From Streptomyces sp. Ag109_O5-10 (GTDB lineage: Bacteria; Actinomycetota; Actinomycetes; Streptomycetales; Streptomycetaceae), in assembly GCF_900105755.1 (NCBI RefSeq), contig NZ_FNTQ01000001.1, positions 3,782,001 through 3,846,000 of the forward strand: a stretch of DNA of 64,000 nucleotides. Direction: 5' to 3'. The notes below the pieces were generated by a model that was given only the letters and a program-made list of their open reading frames with translations, was not told the origin of the DNA and did no database searches. A program made the position numbers and the translations under genes. Shown here piece by piece: positions 33,582-46,789 of the stretch. Position 1 is the first letter of the stretch. Every line of letters begins with the position of its first letter.

Positions 33582-34832
33582 ATGAGCACAGCTCAGAGCA
33601 ACACCGCGCCGGGCATCGCAAGACCGCCGAGGCCCCTCCGCCTCCCCCCGGCCGCCCGCCCCTACCTCCCGCCCCTCGCCCTCTACGGCGCCGCCAAGCT
33701 CACCGGCCTCCTCGTCTTCGCCTGGCTGCTGACGTCCGCCGGCGACTACCGGCACAAGGATCCCCGCTTCGGCGGCGGCGCCCACTGGTGGGACGTCCTG
33801 TCCACCTGGGACGGCTGGTGGTACCTCCAGGTCGCGCAGAAGGGCTACCACCCCGAGGCTCTCCGGCCCCTCGCCCCCGGCGGTCAGTTCAGCGCCGAGC
33901 AGAACTCGGTCGCGTTCTTCCCCCTCTACCCCGGTCTGGTCCGGGCGGTCTCGGAGATCACCGGCATCGGCCTCTACGGCTCCGCGATCCTCGTCTCGGT
34001 CCTCTGTTCCTTCGTCGCGGCGGCCGGCATCCACGCGGTGGTCTCGCTGCTCGCCGGCGCCCGGGCCGGCACCGTCGCGGCCGGCCTGTGGGCCGTGGCC
34101 CCCGCCGCCGGCGTCGAGTGGGCGGTCTACACGGAGTCCCTGTTCGTGGCGATCGCGGCCTGGGCCTGCCACGCCGTGCTGAGACGCCGCTGGGTGGCGG
34201 CCGGCCTGCTCGCCTTCCTGTCCGGCCTGAGCCGCCCCACGGCGGCCGTGCTGATCGGCGCGGTCTGCCTGGCGGCCCTGGTCACGCTGCTGCGCGCGGA
34301 CAGCAGGCGCGAGCTGGGCGTCGCGGCCCCGCTGTACGCGGCGGTCGCCGCGCCCCTCGGCCTGCTCACCTACATCGCCTGGGTCGGCTGGTCGATGGGC
34401 AGCCCGGGCGCGTACTTCTCGCTCCAGCGCCAGGCCTGGGCGCACTACTTCGACTTCGGCGCGTACACCCTGGACGTACTGCGGAACGTGGCCGTGGGGC
34501 ACGGCGACTACCTCTTCGCCTACTCGGTCCCGGACCTGATCGCCGTGCAGGTGGTGGTGGCACTGCCGTTCCTCGTCGCGCTCCTGCTCCGCAAACGGCC
34601 ACCGCTGGTGCTGACGGCGTACACCCTCGCCTCGATCGTGACGATCCTCGGCACCCAGCAGATGTTCGGCAACACCCCGCGCTACCTGCTCCCCGTCTTC
34701 CCGCTGCTGCTGGCTCCGGCGGCGGCGATGGCGCGGTTGAGGTGGCCGAGCCTGCTGGTGTTCTTCTCGACGGCGGCGGTGGCTTCGGGATGGTACGCGC
34801 ACTACGTGATCTTCGAGTTGGGGATTCCGTAG
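33582..34832 (+). CDS. PIG-V/GT-C family mannosyltransferase-like membrane protein
   Basis: A 416-residue polytopic protein with about nine hydrophobic segments. Between the first two is a loop with TWDGWWYLQVAQKGY, then FFPLYPGLVR, matching the catalytic-loop pattern of PIG-V-type (GT-C fold) mannosyltransferases. SRPTAAVL and NTPRYLLPVFPLL fit the later conserved segments. In actinobacteria such proteins use polyprenyl-phosphate sugars to glycosylate lipids or exported proteins. It is divergent from rpsL, about 500 bases away. Confidence 0.8.
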   Translation: MSTAQSNTAPGIARPPRPLRLPPAARPYLPPLALYGAAKLTGLLVFAWLLTSAGDYRHKDPRFGGGAHWWDVLSTWDGWWYLQVAQKGYHPEALRPLAPGGQFSAEQNSVAFFPLYPGLVRAVSEITGIGLYGSAILVSVLCSFVAAAGIHAVVSLLAGARAGTVAAGLWAVAPAAGVEWAVYTESLFVAIAAWACHAVLRRRWVAAGLLAFLSGLSRPTAAVLIGAVCLAALVTLLRADSRRELGVAAPLYAAVAAPLGLLTYIAWVGWSMGSPGAYFSLQRQAWAHYFDFGAYTLDVLRNVAVGHGDYLFAYSVPDLIAVQVVVALPFLVALLLRKRPPLVLTAYTLASIVTILGTQQMFGNTPRYLLPVFPLLLAPAAAMARLRWPSLLVFFSTAAVASGWYAHYVIFELGIP

Positions 34833-34855
34833 CGGCTTGGGGATTCCGTAGCGGC
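34818..34855 (+). repeat. Two tandem copies of a 19-bp sequence at the end of the PIG-V gene
   Basis: TTGGGGATTCCGTAGCGGC occurs twice in direct succession. The first copy contains the natural stop codon, so the duplication lies just behind the coding sequence and has no effect on the protein. It is likely a replication-slippage product. Confidence 0.85.
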
Positions 34856-35352
34856 GCGGCGACACGGCGAGCGAAGAACACCACTCTCGAACGAATATCT
34901 CCCGCCCGGACCCGGAATACCGGACCAGCCGTCGAACCCTGCCTCGGCCCCCGGTAATTCGGTACGGCATCCGTTCGGGAGTTCAAGGCGGATCCATGAC
35001 CACCTGACCGGACCGGGATGTGACGACACCGGATTCTTTTCATCGATACCACCAGACTTACACCTCCGGCCGCAGCACGGCCGACGGACCGGCACGTGCG
35101 GTTCCGCCGACTCCCCGGAGATCGTGCCAGGTCACAGGCACCGCGGACCGCCGCGGTCGGCCACCTCTCGGGACATGGGAACGGCTGCGACTGAAGAAAG
35201 GAAAACAACAAAGCAGCGAAAGAATCACTGGATCGCGTTTATTCAATTTTCGCGACTGGCCACCAAGGACTGGACAGCCGGCGATGGTGCTGCCCTCCCG
35301 GAGGTCGAATGCCGAGTCGGTTTCCCGCCGGCTTCCGGCGCCGGCGACCGCA
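34856..35352. other. Intergenic region without recognisable gene
   Basis: About 500 bases between the 19-bp repeat and the SDR gene. It includes a more AT-rich patch near 35195-35250. Open readings on both strands have no family signature. I see no clear terminator or RNA gene. Confidence 0.4.
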
Positions 35353-36106
35353 ATGCTCGACGTCATGAAACGACTTGAGGGAAACGTGGCGTTGGTCACG
35401 GGTGGTGGCCGGGGCATCGGCGCTGCCGTGGCGTTACGGCTGGCCGAAGAAGGCGCCGACGTCGTCCTGACCTACGAGAACGGCACGGAACGTGCCGCCC
35501 GGGTGGTGGAGCAGGTCAAGGCCAGAGGGTGCCGGGCACTGGCCGTCCAGGCCGACAGCGCCGTCCCTGAGGCACTCTCCGCCGCGGTGGACGAGGCCGC
35601 CTCGGCCTTCGGCGGACTCGACATCCTGGTCAACAACGCCGGCGTTTTTCCTCGTCGGCCCACTCGAGGACCTGGGGGCCGCGGAGATCGACCGCACCCT
35701 CGCGGTGAACGTCCGGGCACCGTTCACGGCCTCCCAGGCGGCGGTTCGGCACATGCACCGGGGCGGCCGCATCATCAGCATCGGCAGCAACGTCGCCGAG
35801 CGCGCGGTCTTCCCCGGGCTGGCGTTGTACTGCATGAGCAAGACGGCTCTGGTCGGGATGACGAAGGGCCTGGCCCGAGAACTCGGTCCGCGTGGCATCA
35901 CCGTCAACCTGGTGCATCCCGGCCCCACCGACACGGAGACCAACCCGGCTGACGGGCCGGACGCCGAGGCGATCGCCGGATTCACGGCGGTGGGCCGCTA
36001 CGCGGAAGCGGCCGAGATCGCGGCCACCGTCGCCCACCTGGCAAGCGTGGACGGCGCCTACATCACCGGAGCCTCGATCCACGTGGACGGCGGCTTCACC
36101 GCCTGA
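35353..36106 (+). pseudogene. SDR-family oxidoreductase split by a frameshift
   Basis: The two halves of a classical short-chain dehydrogenase are in different frames. The first has MKRLEGNVALVTGGGRGIGA (Gly-rich NAD(P) motif) and LDILVNNAG. The second has FLVGPLEDLG, GRIISIGSN, the YxxxK site (LALYCMSKTALVG) and ITGASIHVDGGF. The switch is at TTTTT (35645-35649), where removal of one T restores a normal reading (NNAGVFLVGPLED). It is either a true inactivating insertion or a sequencing error in a homopolymer. The ATG at 35365 (MKRLEGN) is the likelier start. Confidence 0.8.
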
Positions 36107-36177
36107 CACGCGAGCCCGGTGCGCGACCACGCCCGCCGTGACGGCGCTGGAGCTGACCGCTCGCCGGCACAACGCCG

Positions 36178-36216
36178 AAGGGCGGTCACCCCATACGAAA
36201 CGGGGTGACCGCCCTT
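36178..36216 (-). terminator. Terminator after rpoC
   Basis: A perfect 15-bp stem (AAGGGCGGTCACCCC and its complement) with a 9-base loop, 13 bases from the rpoC stop. In the minus direction the stem ends in CTT. It also serves as a barrier for transcription from the SDR gene on the plus strand. Confidence 0.88.
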
Positions 36217-36228
36217 CAGAACCAACTA

Positions 36229-40128
<3,900 letters not shown>

Positions 40129-40225
40129 TATGCGTCAATCCCTCTCAGGGTTGTAAGTCTGTGGTCTGAAACGGGGGCCTGGGGGTCGGCGGGGCCCTGA
40201 TGGCTCAGGGCCCGCCGGACTCCCG

Positions 40226-43200
40226 TCAGACCTCTTCGACGCTGCTCGGCTCGCGCCGGGACAGGTCGATGCCGAGCTCCTCCGCCGCGCGGAAGACGTC
40301 CTCGTCGGTGTCACGCATCTCGATGGACATACCGTCGCTGGACAGCACCTCCACGTTCAGGCAGAGCGACTGCATCTCCTTGATGAGCACCTTGAAGGAC
40401 TCGGGGATGCCGGGCTCGGGAATGTTCTCGCCCTTGACGATGGCCTCGTAGACCTTCACGCGGCCGGTGACGTCGTCGGACTTGATGGTCAGCAGCTCCT
40501 GGAGGGCGTACGCGGCGCCATAAGCCTCCAGCGCCCACACCTCCATCTCGCCGAACCGCTGGCCACCGAACTGGGCCTTACCACCCAGCGGCTGCTGGGT
40601 GATCATCGAGTACGGGCCGGTCGAACGAGCGTGCAGCTTGTCGTCGACCAGGTGGTGCAGCTTCAGGATGTACATGTAGCCGATGGAGATCGGGTCCGGG
40701 AACGGCTCACCGGAGCGGCCGTCGAACAGCCGCGCCTTGCCGGTCGGCTGCACCAGGCGGTCGCCGTCGCGGTTCGGGATGGTGTGCTGCAGCAGACCCG
40801 CCAGCTCGTCCTCGCGGGCACCGTCGAAGACCGGGGTCGCGACGTTGGTGCGCGGGGCGACCTGGTCCGCGCCGATGGCCTGGAGCCGCTGGGCCCAGTC
40901 GTCGGCGAGACCGGAGACGTCCCAGCCGCGGCTGGCGAGCCAGCCGAGGTGGATCTCCAGGACCTGTCCCGGGTTCATTCGGGACGGCACACCCAGCGGG
41001 TTGAGGATGATGTCGACCGGGGTGCCGTCCTCCAGGAACGGCATGTCCTCGATCGGCAGGATCTTGGAGATGACACCCTTGTTGCCGTGCCGGCCGGCGA
41101 GCTTGTCACCGTCGGTGATCTTGCGCTTCTGCGCGACGTAGACGCGGACCAGCTGGTTCACGCCCGGCGGCAGCTCGTCGCCCTCCTCGCGGTCGAAGAC
41201 GCGCACACCGATGACCTTGCCGGTCTCGCCGTGCGGCACCTTCAGCGAGGTGTCACGGACCTCACGGGCCTTCTCACCGAAGATCGCGCGCAGCAGGCGC
41301 TCCTCCGGCGTCAGCTCGGTCTCGCCCTTCGGGGTGACCTTGCCGACCAGGATGTCGCCGGCGATGACCTCGGCGCCGATGCGGATGATGCCGCGCTCGT
41401 CGAGGTCGGCGAGGACCTCCTCGGAGACGTTCGGGATGTCCCGGGTGATCTCCTCGGGGCCGAGCTTGGTGTCACGGGCGTCGACCTCGTGCTCCTCGAT
41501 GTGGATCGAGGAGAGGACGTCGTCCTGCACGAGGCGCTGCGACAGGATGATCGCGTCCTCGTAGTTGTGACCCTCCCACGGCATGAACGCCACGAGCAGG
41601 TTCTTGCCGAGCGCCATCTCGCCGTTCTGGGTGGCGGGACCGTCGGCGAGGACCTGGCCCTCGACGACCCGGTCGCCCTCCAGCACGATGACCTTCTGGT
41701 TGACCGAGGTGCCCTGGTTGGACCGGGCGAACTTGGCCAGACGGTAGGTGATGTACGTGCCGTCGTCGTTGGCGGTGGTGATGTAGTCCGCGGAGACCTC
41801 CTGGACCACACCCGCCTTCTCGGCCTTGACCACGTCGCCGGCGTCGACCGCGGAGCGGTACTCCATGCCGGTGCCGACGAGCGGGGACTCGCTCTTGATC
41901 AGCGGCACGGCCTGGCGCATCATGTTCGCGCCCATGAGGGCACGGTTGGCGTCGTCGTGCTCGAGGAACGGGATCATGGCGGTCGCCACCGACACCATCT
42001 GGCGCGGCGAGACGTCCATGTAGTCCACGTCGTCACCGGCGACGTAGTCGACCTCGCCGCCACGGCGGCGGACCAGCACGCGGGCCTCGGAGAAGCGCAT
42101 GTCGTCGTTGAGGCCGGCGTTGGCCTGCGCGATGACGAAGCGGTCCTCCTCGTCGGCGGTCAGGTAGTCCACCTCGTCGGTGACCTGGCCGTCGACGACC
42201 TTGCGGTACGGGGTCTCGACGAAACCGAACGCGTTGACCCGGCCGTAGGAGGCGAGCGAGCCGATCAGGCCGATGTTCGGGCCTTCGGGGGTCTCGATCG
42301 GGCACATGCGGCCGTAGTGCGACGGGTGCACGTCACGGACCTCGAAGCCGGCCCGCTCACGGGAGAGACCACCCGGGCCAAGAGCCGACAGACGGCGCTT
42401 GTGGGTGAGACCCGACAGCGGGTTGTTCTGGTCCATGAACTGGGACAGCTGGCTGGTGCCGAAGAACTCCTTGATGGAGGCGACGACCGGCCGGATGTTG
42501 ATCAGGGTCTGCGGCGTGATCGCCTCGACGTCCTGGGTGGTCATGCGCTCGCGGACGACGCGCTCCATACGGGCCAGACCGGTACGGACCTGGTTCTGGA
42601 TGAGCTCGCCGACGCTGCGCAGACGACGGTTGCCGAAGTGGTCGATGTCGTCGGTCTCGACGACGATCGTGCCACCGCTGTCGCCGACCGTCTCGGTCTC
42701 GCCCGCGTGCAGCTTGACCAGGTACTTGATCGTCGAGATGACGTCCTCGACGGTCAGCACACCGGCGTCCAGCGGGGCGTCCGCGCCCAGCTTCTTGTTG
42801 ACCTTGTAGCGGCCGACCTTCGCGAGGTCGTAGCGCTTCGGGTTGAAGTAGAGGTTCTCGAGCAGCGTCTGCGCGGCCTCACGCGTGGGGGGCTCGCCCG
42901 GACGCAGCTTGCGGTAGATGTCGAGCAGCGCGTCGTCCTGGCCCTGGGTGTGGTCCTTCTCCAGGGTGGCGCGCATCGACTCGTACTCGCCGAACTCCTC
43001 GAGGATCTGCTCGGTGGTCCAGCCGAGCGCCTTGAGGAGGACGGTCACGGACTGCTTGCGCTTGCGGTCGATGCGGACACCGACCATGTCGCGCTTGTCG
43101 ATCTCCATCTCCAGCCAGGCACCCCGGGACGGGATGATCTTGGCGGAGAAGATGTCCTTGTCGGACGTCTTGTCGATCGACGAGTCGAAGTAGACACCGG

Positions 43201-43711
43201 GCGAACGGACCAGCTGCGACACCACGACACGCTCGGTGCCGTTGATGACGAAGGTGCCCTTGTTCGTCATGAGCGGGAAGTCGCCCATGAAGACCGTCTG
43301 AGACTTGATCTCACCGGTCTCGTTGTTGGTGAACTCGGCCGTGACGAAGAGCGGGGCGGCGTACGTGAAGTCGCGCTCCTTGCACTCGTCGATGCTGTTC
43401 TTCGGCGGCTCGAAGCGGTGGTCGCGGAACGTCAGCGACATCGACCCGGAGAAGTCCTCGATCGGAGAGATCTCCTCGAAGATCTCCTCCAGACCGGACT
43501 TGGTGGGGACGTCCTGACCGGACTCCAGAGCCTCCTCGACCCGACTCTGCCAGGCGGTGTTGCCGAGCAGCCAGTCAAAGCTCTCGGTCTGCAGCGCGAG
43601 CAGGTTGGGAACCTCGAGAGGCTCCTTGATCTTTGCAAAAGAGATGCGCAGCGGGGCGGTGCTGGCGCCGTTGTTCGTATTCGCGTTCGAGGCAGTGCGC
43701 GAGGCGGCCAA
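40226..43711 (-). CDS. rpoB: DNA-directed RNA polymerase subunit beta
   Basis: A 1161-residue beta subunit. The TTG at 43711 is chosen as start (LAASRTASNANTNNGASTAP). It has AAGGA in front and gives the length known for Streptomyces RpoB; the reading to 43813 is leader. The rifampicin-binding cluster reads FGTSQLSQFMDQNNPLSGLT then HKRRLSALGPGG, so the Asp, His and Ser positions that commonly mutate to resistance are wild type. It is followed by rpoC. Confidence 0.98.
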   Translation of the reverse strand: MAASRTASNANTNNGASTAPLRISFAKIKEPLEVPNLLALQTESFDWLLGNTAWQSRVEEALESGQDVPTKSGLEEIFEEISPIEDFSGSMSLTFRDHRFEPPKNSIDECKERDFTYAAPLFVTAEFTNNETGEIKSQTVFMGDFPLMTNKGTFVINGTERVVVSQLVRSPGVYFDSSIDKTSDKDIFSAKIIPSRGAWLEMEIDKRDMVGVRIDRKRKQSVTVLLKALGWTTEQILEEFGEYESMRATLEKDHTQGQDDALLDIYRKLRPGEPPTREAAQTLLENLYFNPKRYDLAKVGRYKVNKKLGADAPLDAGVLTVEDVISTIKYLVKLHAGETETVGDSGGTIVVETDDIDHFGNRRLRSVGELIQNQVRTGLARMERVVRERMTTQDVEAITPQTLINIRPVVASIKEFFGTSQLSQFMDQNNPLSGLTHKRRLSALGPGGLSRERAGFEVRDVHPSHYGRMCPIETPEGPNIGLIGSLASYGRVNAFGFVETPYRKVVDGQVTDEVDYLTADEEDRFVIAQANAGLNDDMRFSEARVLVRRRGGEVDYVAGDDVDYMDVSPRQMVSVATAMIPFLEHDDANRALMGANMMRQAVPLIKSESPLVGTGMEYRSAVDAGDVVKAEKAGVVQEVSADYITTANDDGTYITYRLAKFARSNQGTSVNQKVIVLEGDRVVEGQVLADGPATQNGEMALGKNLLVAFMPWEGHNYEDAIILSQRLVQDDVLSSIHIEEHEVDARDTKLGPEEITRDIPNVSEEVLADLDERGIIRIGAEVIAGDILVGKVTPKGETELTPEERLLRAIFGEKAREVRDTSLKVPHGETGKVIGVRVFDREEGDELPPGVNQLVRVYVAQKRKITDGDKLAGRHGNKGVISKILPIEDMPFLEDGTPVDIILNPLGVPSRMNPGQVLEIHLGWLASRGWDVSGLADDWAQRLQAIGADQVAPRTNVATPVFDGAREDELAGLLQHTIPNRDGDRLVQPTGKARLFDGRSGEPFPDPISIGYMYILKLHHLVDDKLHARSTGPYSMITQQPLGGKAQFGGQRFGEMEVWALEAYGAAYALQELLTIKSDDVTGRVKVYEAIVKGENIPEPGIPESFKVLIKEMQSLCLNVEVLSSDGMSIEMRDTDEDVFRAAEELGIDLSRREPSSVEEV

Positions 43712-44268
43712 GAGGGGGTCCTTCCGAGGGCTCGGACTCACTACGCGCTCCCCGGTCCCTTCCCGGACGCAGAGACGGAAACCCCAGTTCAGAGGAGGTT
43801 CGGTCGTCGGCATTCGAGTGAGGGCAGACCCCTGGTGACGGGCAGGGGAAGGCTAACAGGCAGCGCAAAGGGTCAGTGTAGCCACTTGGCACACTGATGT
43901 CCAGTCCCCATTTTCTGAGACCCTCTTCACCGTCAACGCCTGCGTCATGCCTGCCCTCAACGCACGTTGATACTGCCCTCTTCGTCGCCGATCCATGCCT
44001 CGGATTCGGACCGTTCTGGCGACGCGTCCTGAGAATTGCGCGCTGCGTGCGGTTCGTCAAGGCCCCCCTGCGCAAACCCGGTGCGCCCGGTGACACGACG
44101 AAGATCACCATACCTCCCGCCGGGGCGGGTGCAAGGCAACCGTGGTCGGCCTTCCAGGAACGCCGAAGAGCGACCACCCGGATGGATGATCGCTCTTCGC
44201 GGTCTGCGCGTTACAGCCCCCCGAGGGGGTGTTTCAGCACACGGAGGTCTTGGTCGACCTCGGAGGTG
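43712..44268 (-). other. rplL-rpoB intergenic leader
   Basis: About 557 bases of non-coding DNA between rplL and rpoB, transcribed as the rpoB leader if transcription reads through from rplJL. Apart from the hairpin at 44164-44199 I recognise no gene or motif. A long intergenic gap with an attenuating hairpin at this place is usual in the rplJL-rpoBC operon. Confidence 0.6.
44164..44199 (-). terminator. Hairpin (attenuator or partial terminator) after rplL
   Basis: A 10-bp stem (CGAAGAGCGA pairing with TCGCTCTTCG) about 70 bases after the rplL stop. It has no long T-run after it in the minus direction, so partial termination, which sets the ratio of L7/L12 to RNA polymerase, is more likely than full termination. 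Confidence 0.65.
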
Positions 44269-44649
44269 TTACTTGACCTCGACGGAGGCGCCGGCGCCCT
44301 TGAGGGACTCGGCGGCCTTCTCGGCGGCGTCCTTGGCGACCTTCTCGAGGACGGGCTTCGGGGCGCCGTCCACCAGGTCCTTGGCCTCCTTCAGGCCGAG
44401 CGAGGTCAGCTCACGCACGACCTTGATGACCTGGATCTTCTTGTCGCCGGCGCCGGTGAGGATGACGTCGAACTCGTCCTTCTCCTCCTCGACCGGGGCG
44501 GCGGCGGCCGGACCGGCCGGGCCCGCGACGGCAACCGCGGCGGCGGCGGTGACGTCGAACTTCTCCTCGAACGCCTTCACGAACTCGGAGAGCTGGATGA
44601 GGGTCATGCCCTCGAACTCGGCGAGCAGTTCGTCCTGGGTGAGAGCCAC
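44269..44649 (-). CDS. rplL: 50S ribosomal protein L7/L12
   Basis: A 126-residue stalk protein that recruits translation GTPases. The N-terminal dimerisation helix pair (LAEFEGMTLIQLSEFVKAFE) is followed by an Ala/Gly/Pro-rich hinge and the C-terminal factor-binding domain (FDVILTGAGDKKIQVIKVVR then ELTSLGLKEAKDLV). It starts with GTG at 44649, 124 bases after rplJ. Nothing unusual is seen. Confidence 0.98.
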   Translation of the reverse strand: MALTQDELLAEFEGMTLIQLSEFVKAFEEKFDVTAAAAVAVAGPAGPAAAAPVEEEKDEFDVILTGAGDKKIQVIKVVRELTSLGLKEAKDLVDGAPKPVLEKVAKDAAEKAAESLKGAGASVEVK

Positions 44650-44773
44650 GATGGCTTTCCTTCCACTAATTCGGCTGGTGCCGTGTGTACATGTCTGGCG
44701 GGCGTACGTTCGGCCCGCTACGACCGTTTCCTTCGGCGGGCTGCCTCAGGCGGCGGTCATTTCGCGAGCCGAG

Positions 44774-45304
44774 TTACTCGGCACCGCCCTGCTCGTCCTG
44801 CTTGGCGCGAAGCGCGTCCACGGTGCGGACGAGCTTCGACGGGAGCGCCTGGAAGACCTGAGCAGCCTGCGTCTGCTTGCCCTTCAGGGCGCCCGCCAGC
44901 TTGGCGAGCAGAACCTCGCGGGACTCGAGGTCCGCAAGCTTCTTGATCTCGTCGGCGGACAGCACCTTGCCGTCAAGGACACCGCCCTTGATGACGAGGT
45001 TCGGGTTGTCCTTGGCGAAGTCACGAAGACCCTTCGCCGACTCCACCGGGTCACCGGTGACGAAGGCGACCGCCGTCGGACCGTTGAACAGGTCGTCGAG
45101 CGTCGTGATCCCGGCCTCGTTGGCCGCAATCTTGGTCAGCGTGTTCTTCACCACGGCGTACTGGGCGTTCTCACCGAGCGACCGGCGCAGCGTCTTGAGC
45201 TGCGCCACGGTGAGACCCCGGTACTCGGTCAGCACGGCGGCGTTCGAGCTGCGGAACTGCTCCGTCAGCTCGGCTACCGCGGCAGCCTTGTCGGGCCTTG
45301 CCAT
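44774..45304 (-). CDS. rplJ: 50S ribosomal protein L10
   Basis: A 176-residue L10, the base of the stalk that carries L7/L12 dimers. It starts MARPDKAAAVAELTEQFRSS, has EYRGLTVAQLKTLRRSLG, and ends DEQGGAE. In bacteria L10 (as L10-L12 complex) represses its own mRNA. The leader upstream (45364-45540) carries the conserved-looking L10 site, consistent with that control. Confidence 0.98.
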   Translation of the reverse strand: MARPDKAAAVAELTEQFRSSNAAVLTEYRGLTVAQLKTLRRSLGENAQYAVVKNTLTKIAANEAGITTLDDLFNGPTAVAFVTGDPVESAKGLRDFAKDNPNLVIKGGVLDGKVLSADEIKKLADLESREVLLAKLAGALKGKQTQAAQVFQALPSKLVRTVDALRAKQDEQGGAE

Positions 45305-45363
45305 AGAGCGTCGGCCTCCTTCCGGGTGATGAGGACCGCTCGGAAGGGGCTGGGGAAAACGAA

Positions 45364-45390
45364 ACGCCCCGGCGCAGGCGCACGGGGCGT
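45364..45390 (-). terminator. Attenuator-like hairpin in the rplJ leader
   Basis: On the minus strand a 7-bp GC stem (ACGCCCC with GGGGCGT) is followed at once by TTTCGTTTT, the shape of an intrinsic terminator, 60 bases before the rplJ start. Combined with the upstream L10-site leader it could set read-through into rplJL-rpoBC. Confidence 0.6.
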
Positions 45391-45415
45391 AGCTCGACCG
45401 AAATCACATACGCGA

Positions 45416-45540
45416 CGCATGCGGTTCCGGGAGCACTTCCACAGTCACCTGCGCGGGTCGTCCGCCATTCAGCGGATCCTTCGGCCACCGCACGCTCTTA
45501 CGAGCACACGGCAACGACCAGCGGTCTTTGGCTTCTGTAG
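45416..45540 (-). promoter_or_regulatory. L10 leader (autoregulatory mRNA element)
   Basis: The minus-strand RNA contains AAGACCGCTGGTCGTTGCC, then a short stem, then GAAGGATCCGC and GGCGGACGACCCGCGCAGGT. These blocks, in this order, match what I recall of the actinobacterial L10 leader that mimics the 23S rRNA site of L10/L12. It lies between the probable promoter (45542-45571) and rplJ. Confidence 0.7.
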
Positions 45541-45541
45541 G

Positions 45542-45571
45542 AGAGTACGGGACCCGGGCACCGTCGAGCAA
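45542..45571 (-). promoter_or_regulatory. Probable rplJ promoter
   Basis: On the minus strand TTGCTC (45566-45571) and TACTCT (45542-45547) are spaced by 18 bases. Position directly in front of the L10 leader supports it. Confidence 0.5.
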
Positions 45572-45706
45572 ATCGGCCACGGCAGCGCGCCCCGCGGGTG
45601 CCGGGGGCACCCGGCCGGGGCCCGGGGAGGAACTGCGCGACCATCCCCCCACCGGCCGTCAGCCGGACAGCCGCACCCCGCCCTTCCCGGGGGCACCCCC
45701 GTTGGC

Positions 45707-46627
45707 TCAGGAGGTCAGCCCGGTCGCGCCCTGCGCCTTGAGCAGGTTCCTGAAGTCCTCGGTGTCACCGGCCGGCGGCACCCGGGCGCTGACCTTGACG
45801 CCGTAGTCGCTGTAGTGCGCGGTCTGGGTCATCGTGCCGTTCGCCGTGGCGGCCTTCTCGGTCTTCTTGACCAGCAGGTCCTGACCGTTGACCCAGATGT
45901 CGACGGTCTCGGTGGTGACGCCGGCCTGGGTGAGCTGCGTCTTCAGGGCGGCCAGCCGGCCTGCCGTGAGGCCGCTGCTCCGCCCGGCCAGGCCGGCCAC
46001 GTCCACGGTGCCGGCGTAGTGGGTGGTGGACTGGCCGTCGACCGTCTCCTCGCCGACCTTCCGCACGTCGCCGGAGGCCAGCAGCATCTGCACCGACTTG
46101 TCGGGCGTGGTGTTCTGCATCTGGTCCTTGAGCAGGGCTCCCGAGTCGCCGGCGACGGAGGCCAGGTCGCCGTACCCGTACCGGATCCAGTGTCTGCCGC
46201 CCGTCTGCGCGGCGAACGTGTCGCTCATCCTCGCGTAGTAGGCGTCGGGCAGGTAGCGGGCCTCCATCGACGTCGTACCGAGCTTGCGCATCAGCTCGGC
46301 CGTGCTGCCGCCGGTGCAGGTGATGGTGACGGTGCCGGACATGCCGTGGTCCCAGGCGAGGCTGCCGTCGGTCGTCATGGACAGCAGGGAGCCCATGGTC
46401 GTGGTGGAGCGGACCCGGGCGGAGTCGGCGTCGTCGGTGGACTTCTGCGCGGAGCGCAGCTCGGCGATCGGGCTGACCCCGGTCGCGGCGCGGGCGCCGG
46501 CCCTGTCCTCCCTGCCGGAACCCCCGGTGCCTCCTGAGCCCCCCGCGGAGCTGCAGGCCGCCACTCCGGTCAGCGCGGCCGCCACCGCGATCGAGACGGC
46601 CGTACGACGCGCTCGCCCGCTCTTCAT
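45707..46627 (-). CDS. Exported lipoprotein, LppX/LprG or LolA-like
   Basis: A 306-residue lipoprotein. The signal peptide MKSGRARRTAVSIAVAAAL ends in the lipobox LTGVAAC with a lipidated Cys, then a Gly/Ser-rich spacer. The body (LDSSKSTDDADSARVRSTT-like start, ARYLPDAYYARMSD, VDIWVNGQDLLVKKTEK, HYSDYGVKVSARVPPAGD) has the pattern of actinobacterial lipoproteins with an LppX/LprAFG or LolA-type half-barrel that carries lipids. The exact ligand is unknown. It lies between rplA and rplJ, same strand, behind its own terminator-bounded segment. Confidence 0.8.
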   Translation of the reverse strand: MKSGRARRTAVSIAVAAALTGVAACSSAGGSGGTGGSGREDRAGARAATGVSPIAELRSAQKSTDDADSARVRSTTTMGSLLSMTTDGSLAWDHGMSGTVTITCTGGSTAELMRKLGTTSMEARYLPDAYYARMSDTFAAQTGGRHWIRYGYGDLASVAGDSGALLKDQMQNTTPDKSVQMLLASGDVRKVGEETVDGQSTTHYAGTVDVAGLAGRSSGLTAGRLAALKTQLTQAGVTTETVDIWVNGQDLLVKKTEKAATANGTMTQTAHYSDYGVKVSARVPPAGDTEDFRNLLKAQGATGLTS

Positions 46628-46703
46628 CCCCCCACCCCCGTGAAGTCCCGTATCCAGACGCTAACCCAGGGCACTGACAGCGCGCCGGGAGTCGCCCGAA
46701 CAG

Positions 46704-46745
46704 CAGGACGGGCCCCGCAACCGAGAGGTTGCGGGGCCCGTCCTG
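46704..46745 (-). terminator. Terminator after rplA
   Basis: A perfect 19-bp stem with a GAGA loop, arms beginning CAGGACGGGCCCCG, 45 bases beyond the rplA stop. It is very strong and separates rplKA from the lipoprotein gene and rplJL. Confidence 0.9.
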
Positions 46746-46789
46746 ATGGTGTCGCGTCCCTGACGCGGCTACCGGACCGAGCGCGGGGC

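Noticed and set aside
35020..35352. N-terminal extension of the SDR gene
   Set aside because: The residues before MKRLEGNVALVTGG have no relation to the family; the SDR fold begins at the ATG at 35365 or 35353.
40631..43897. A 1088-codon open reading opposite rpoB
   Set aside because: Antisense shadow of rpoB with the same low-complexity composition.
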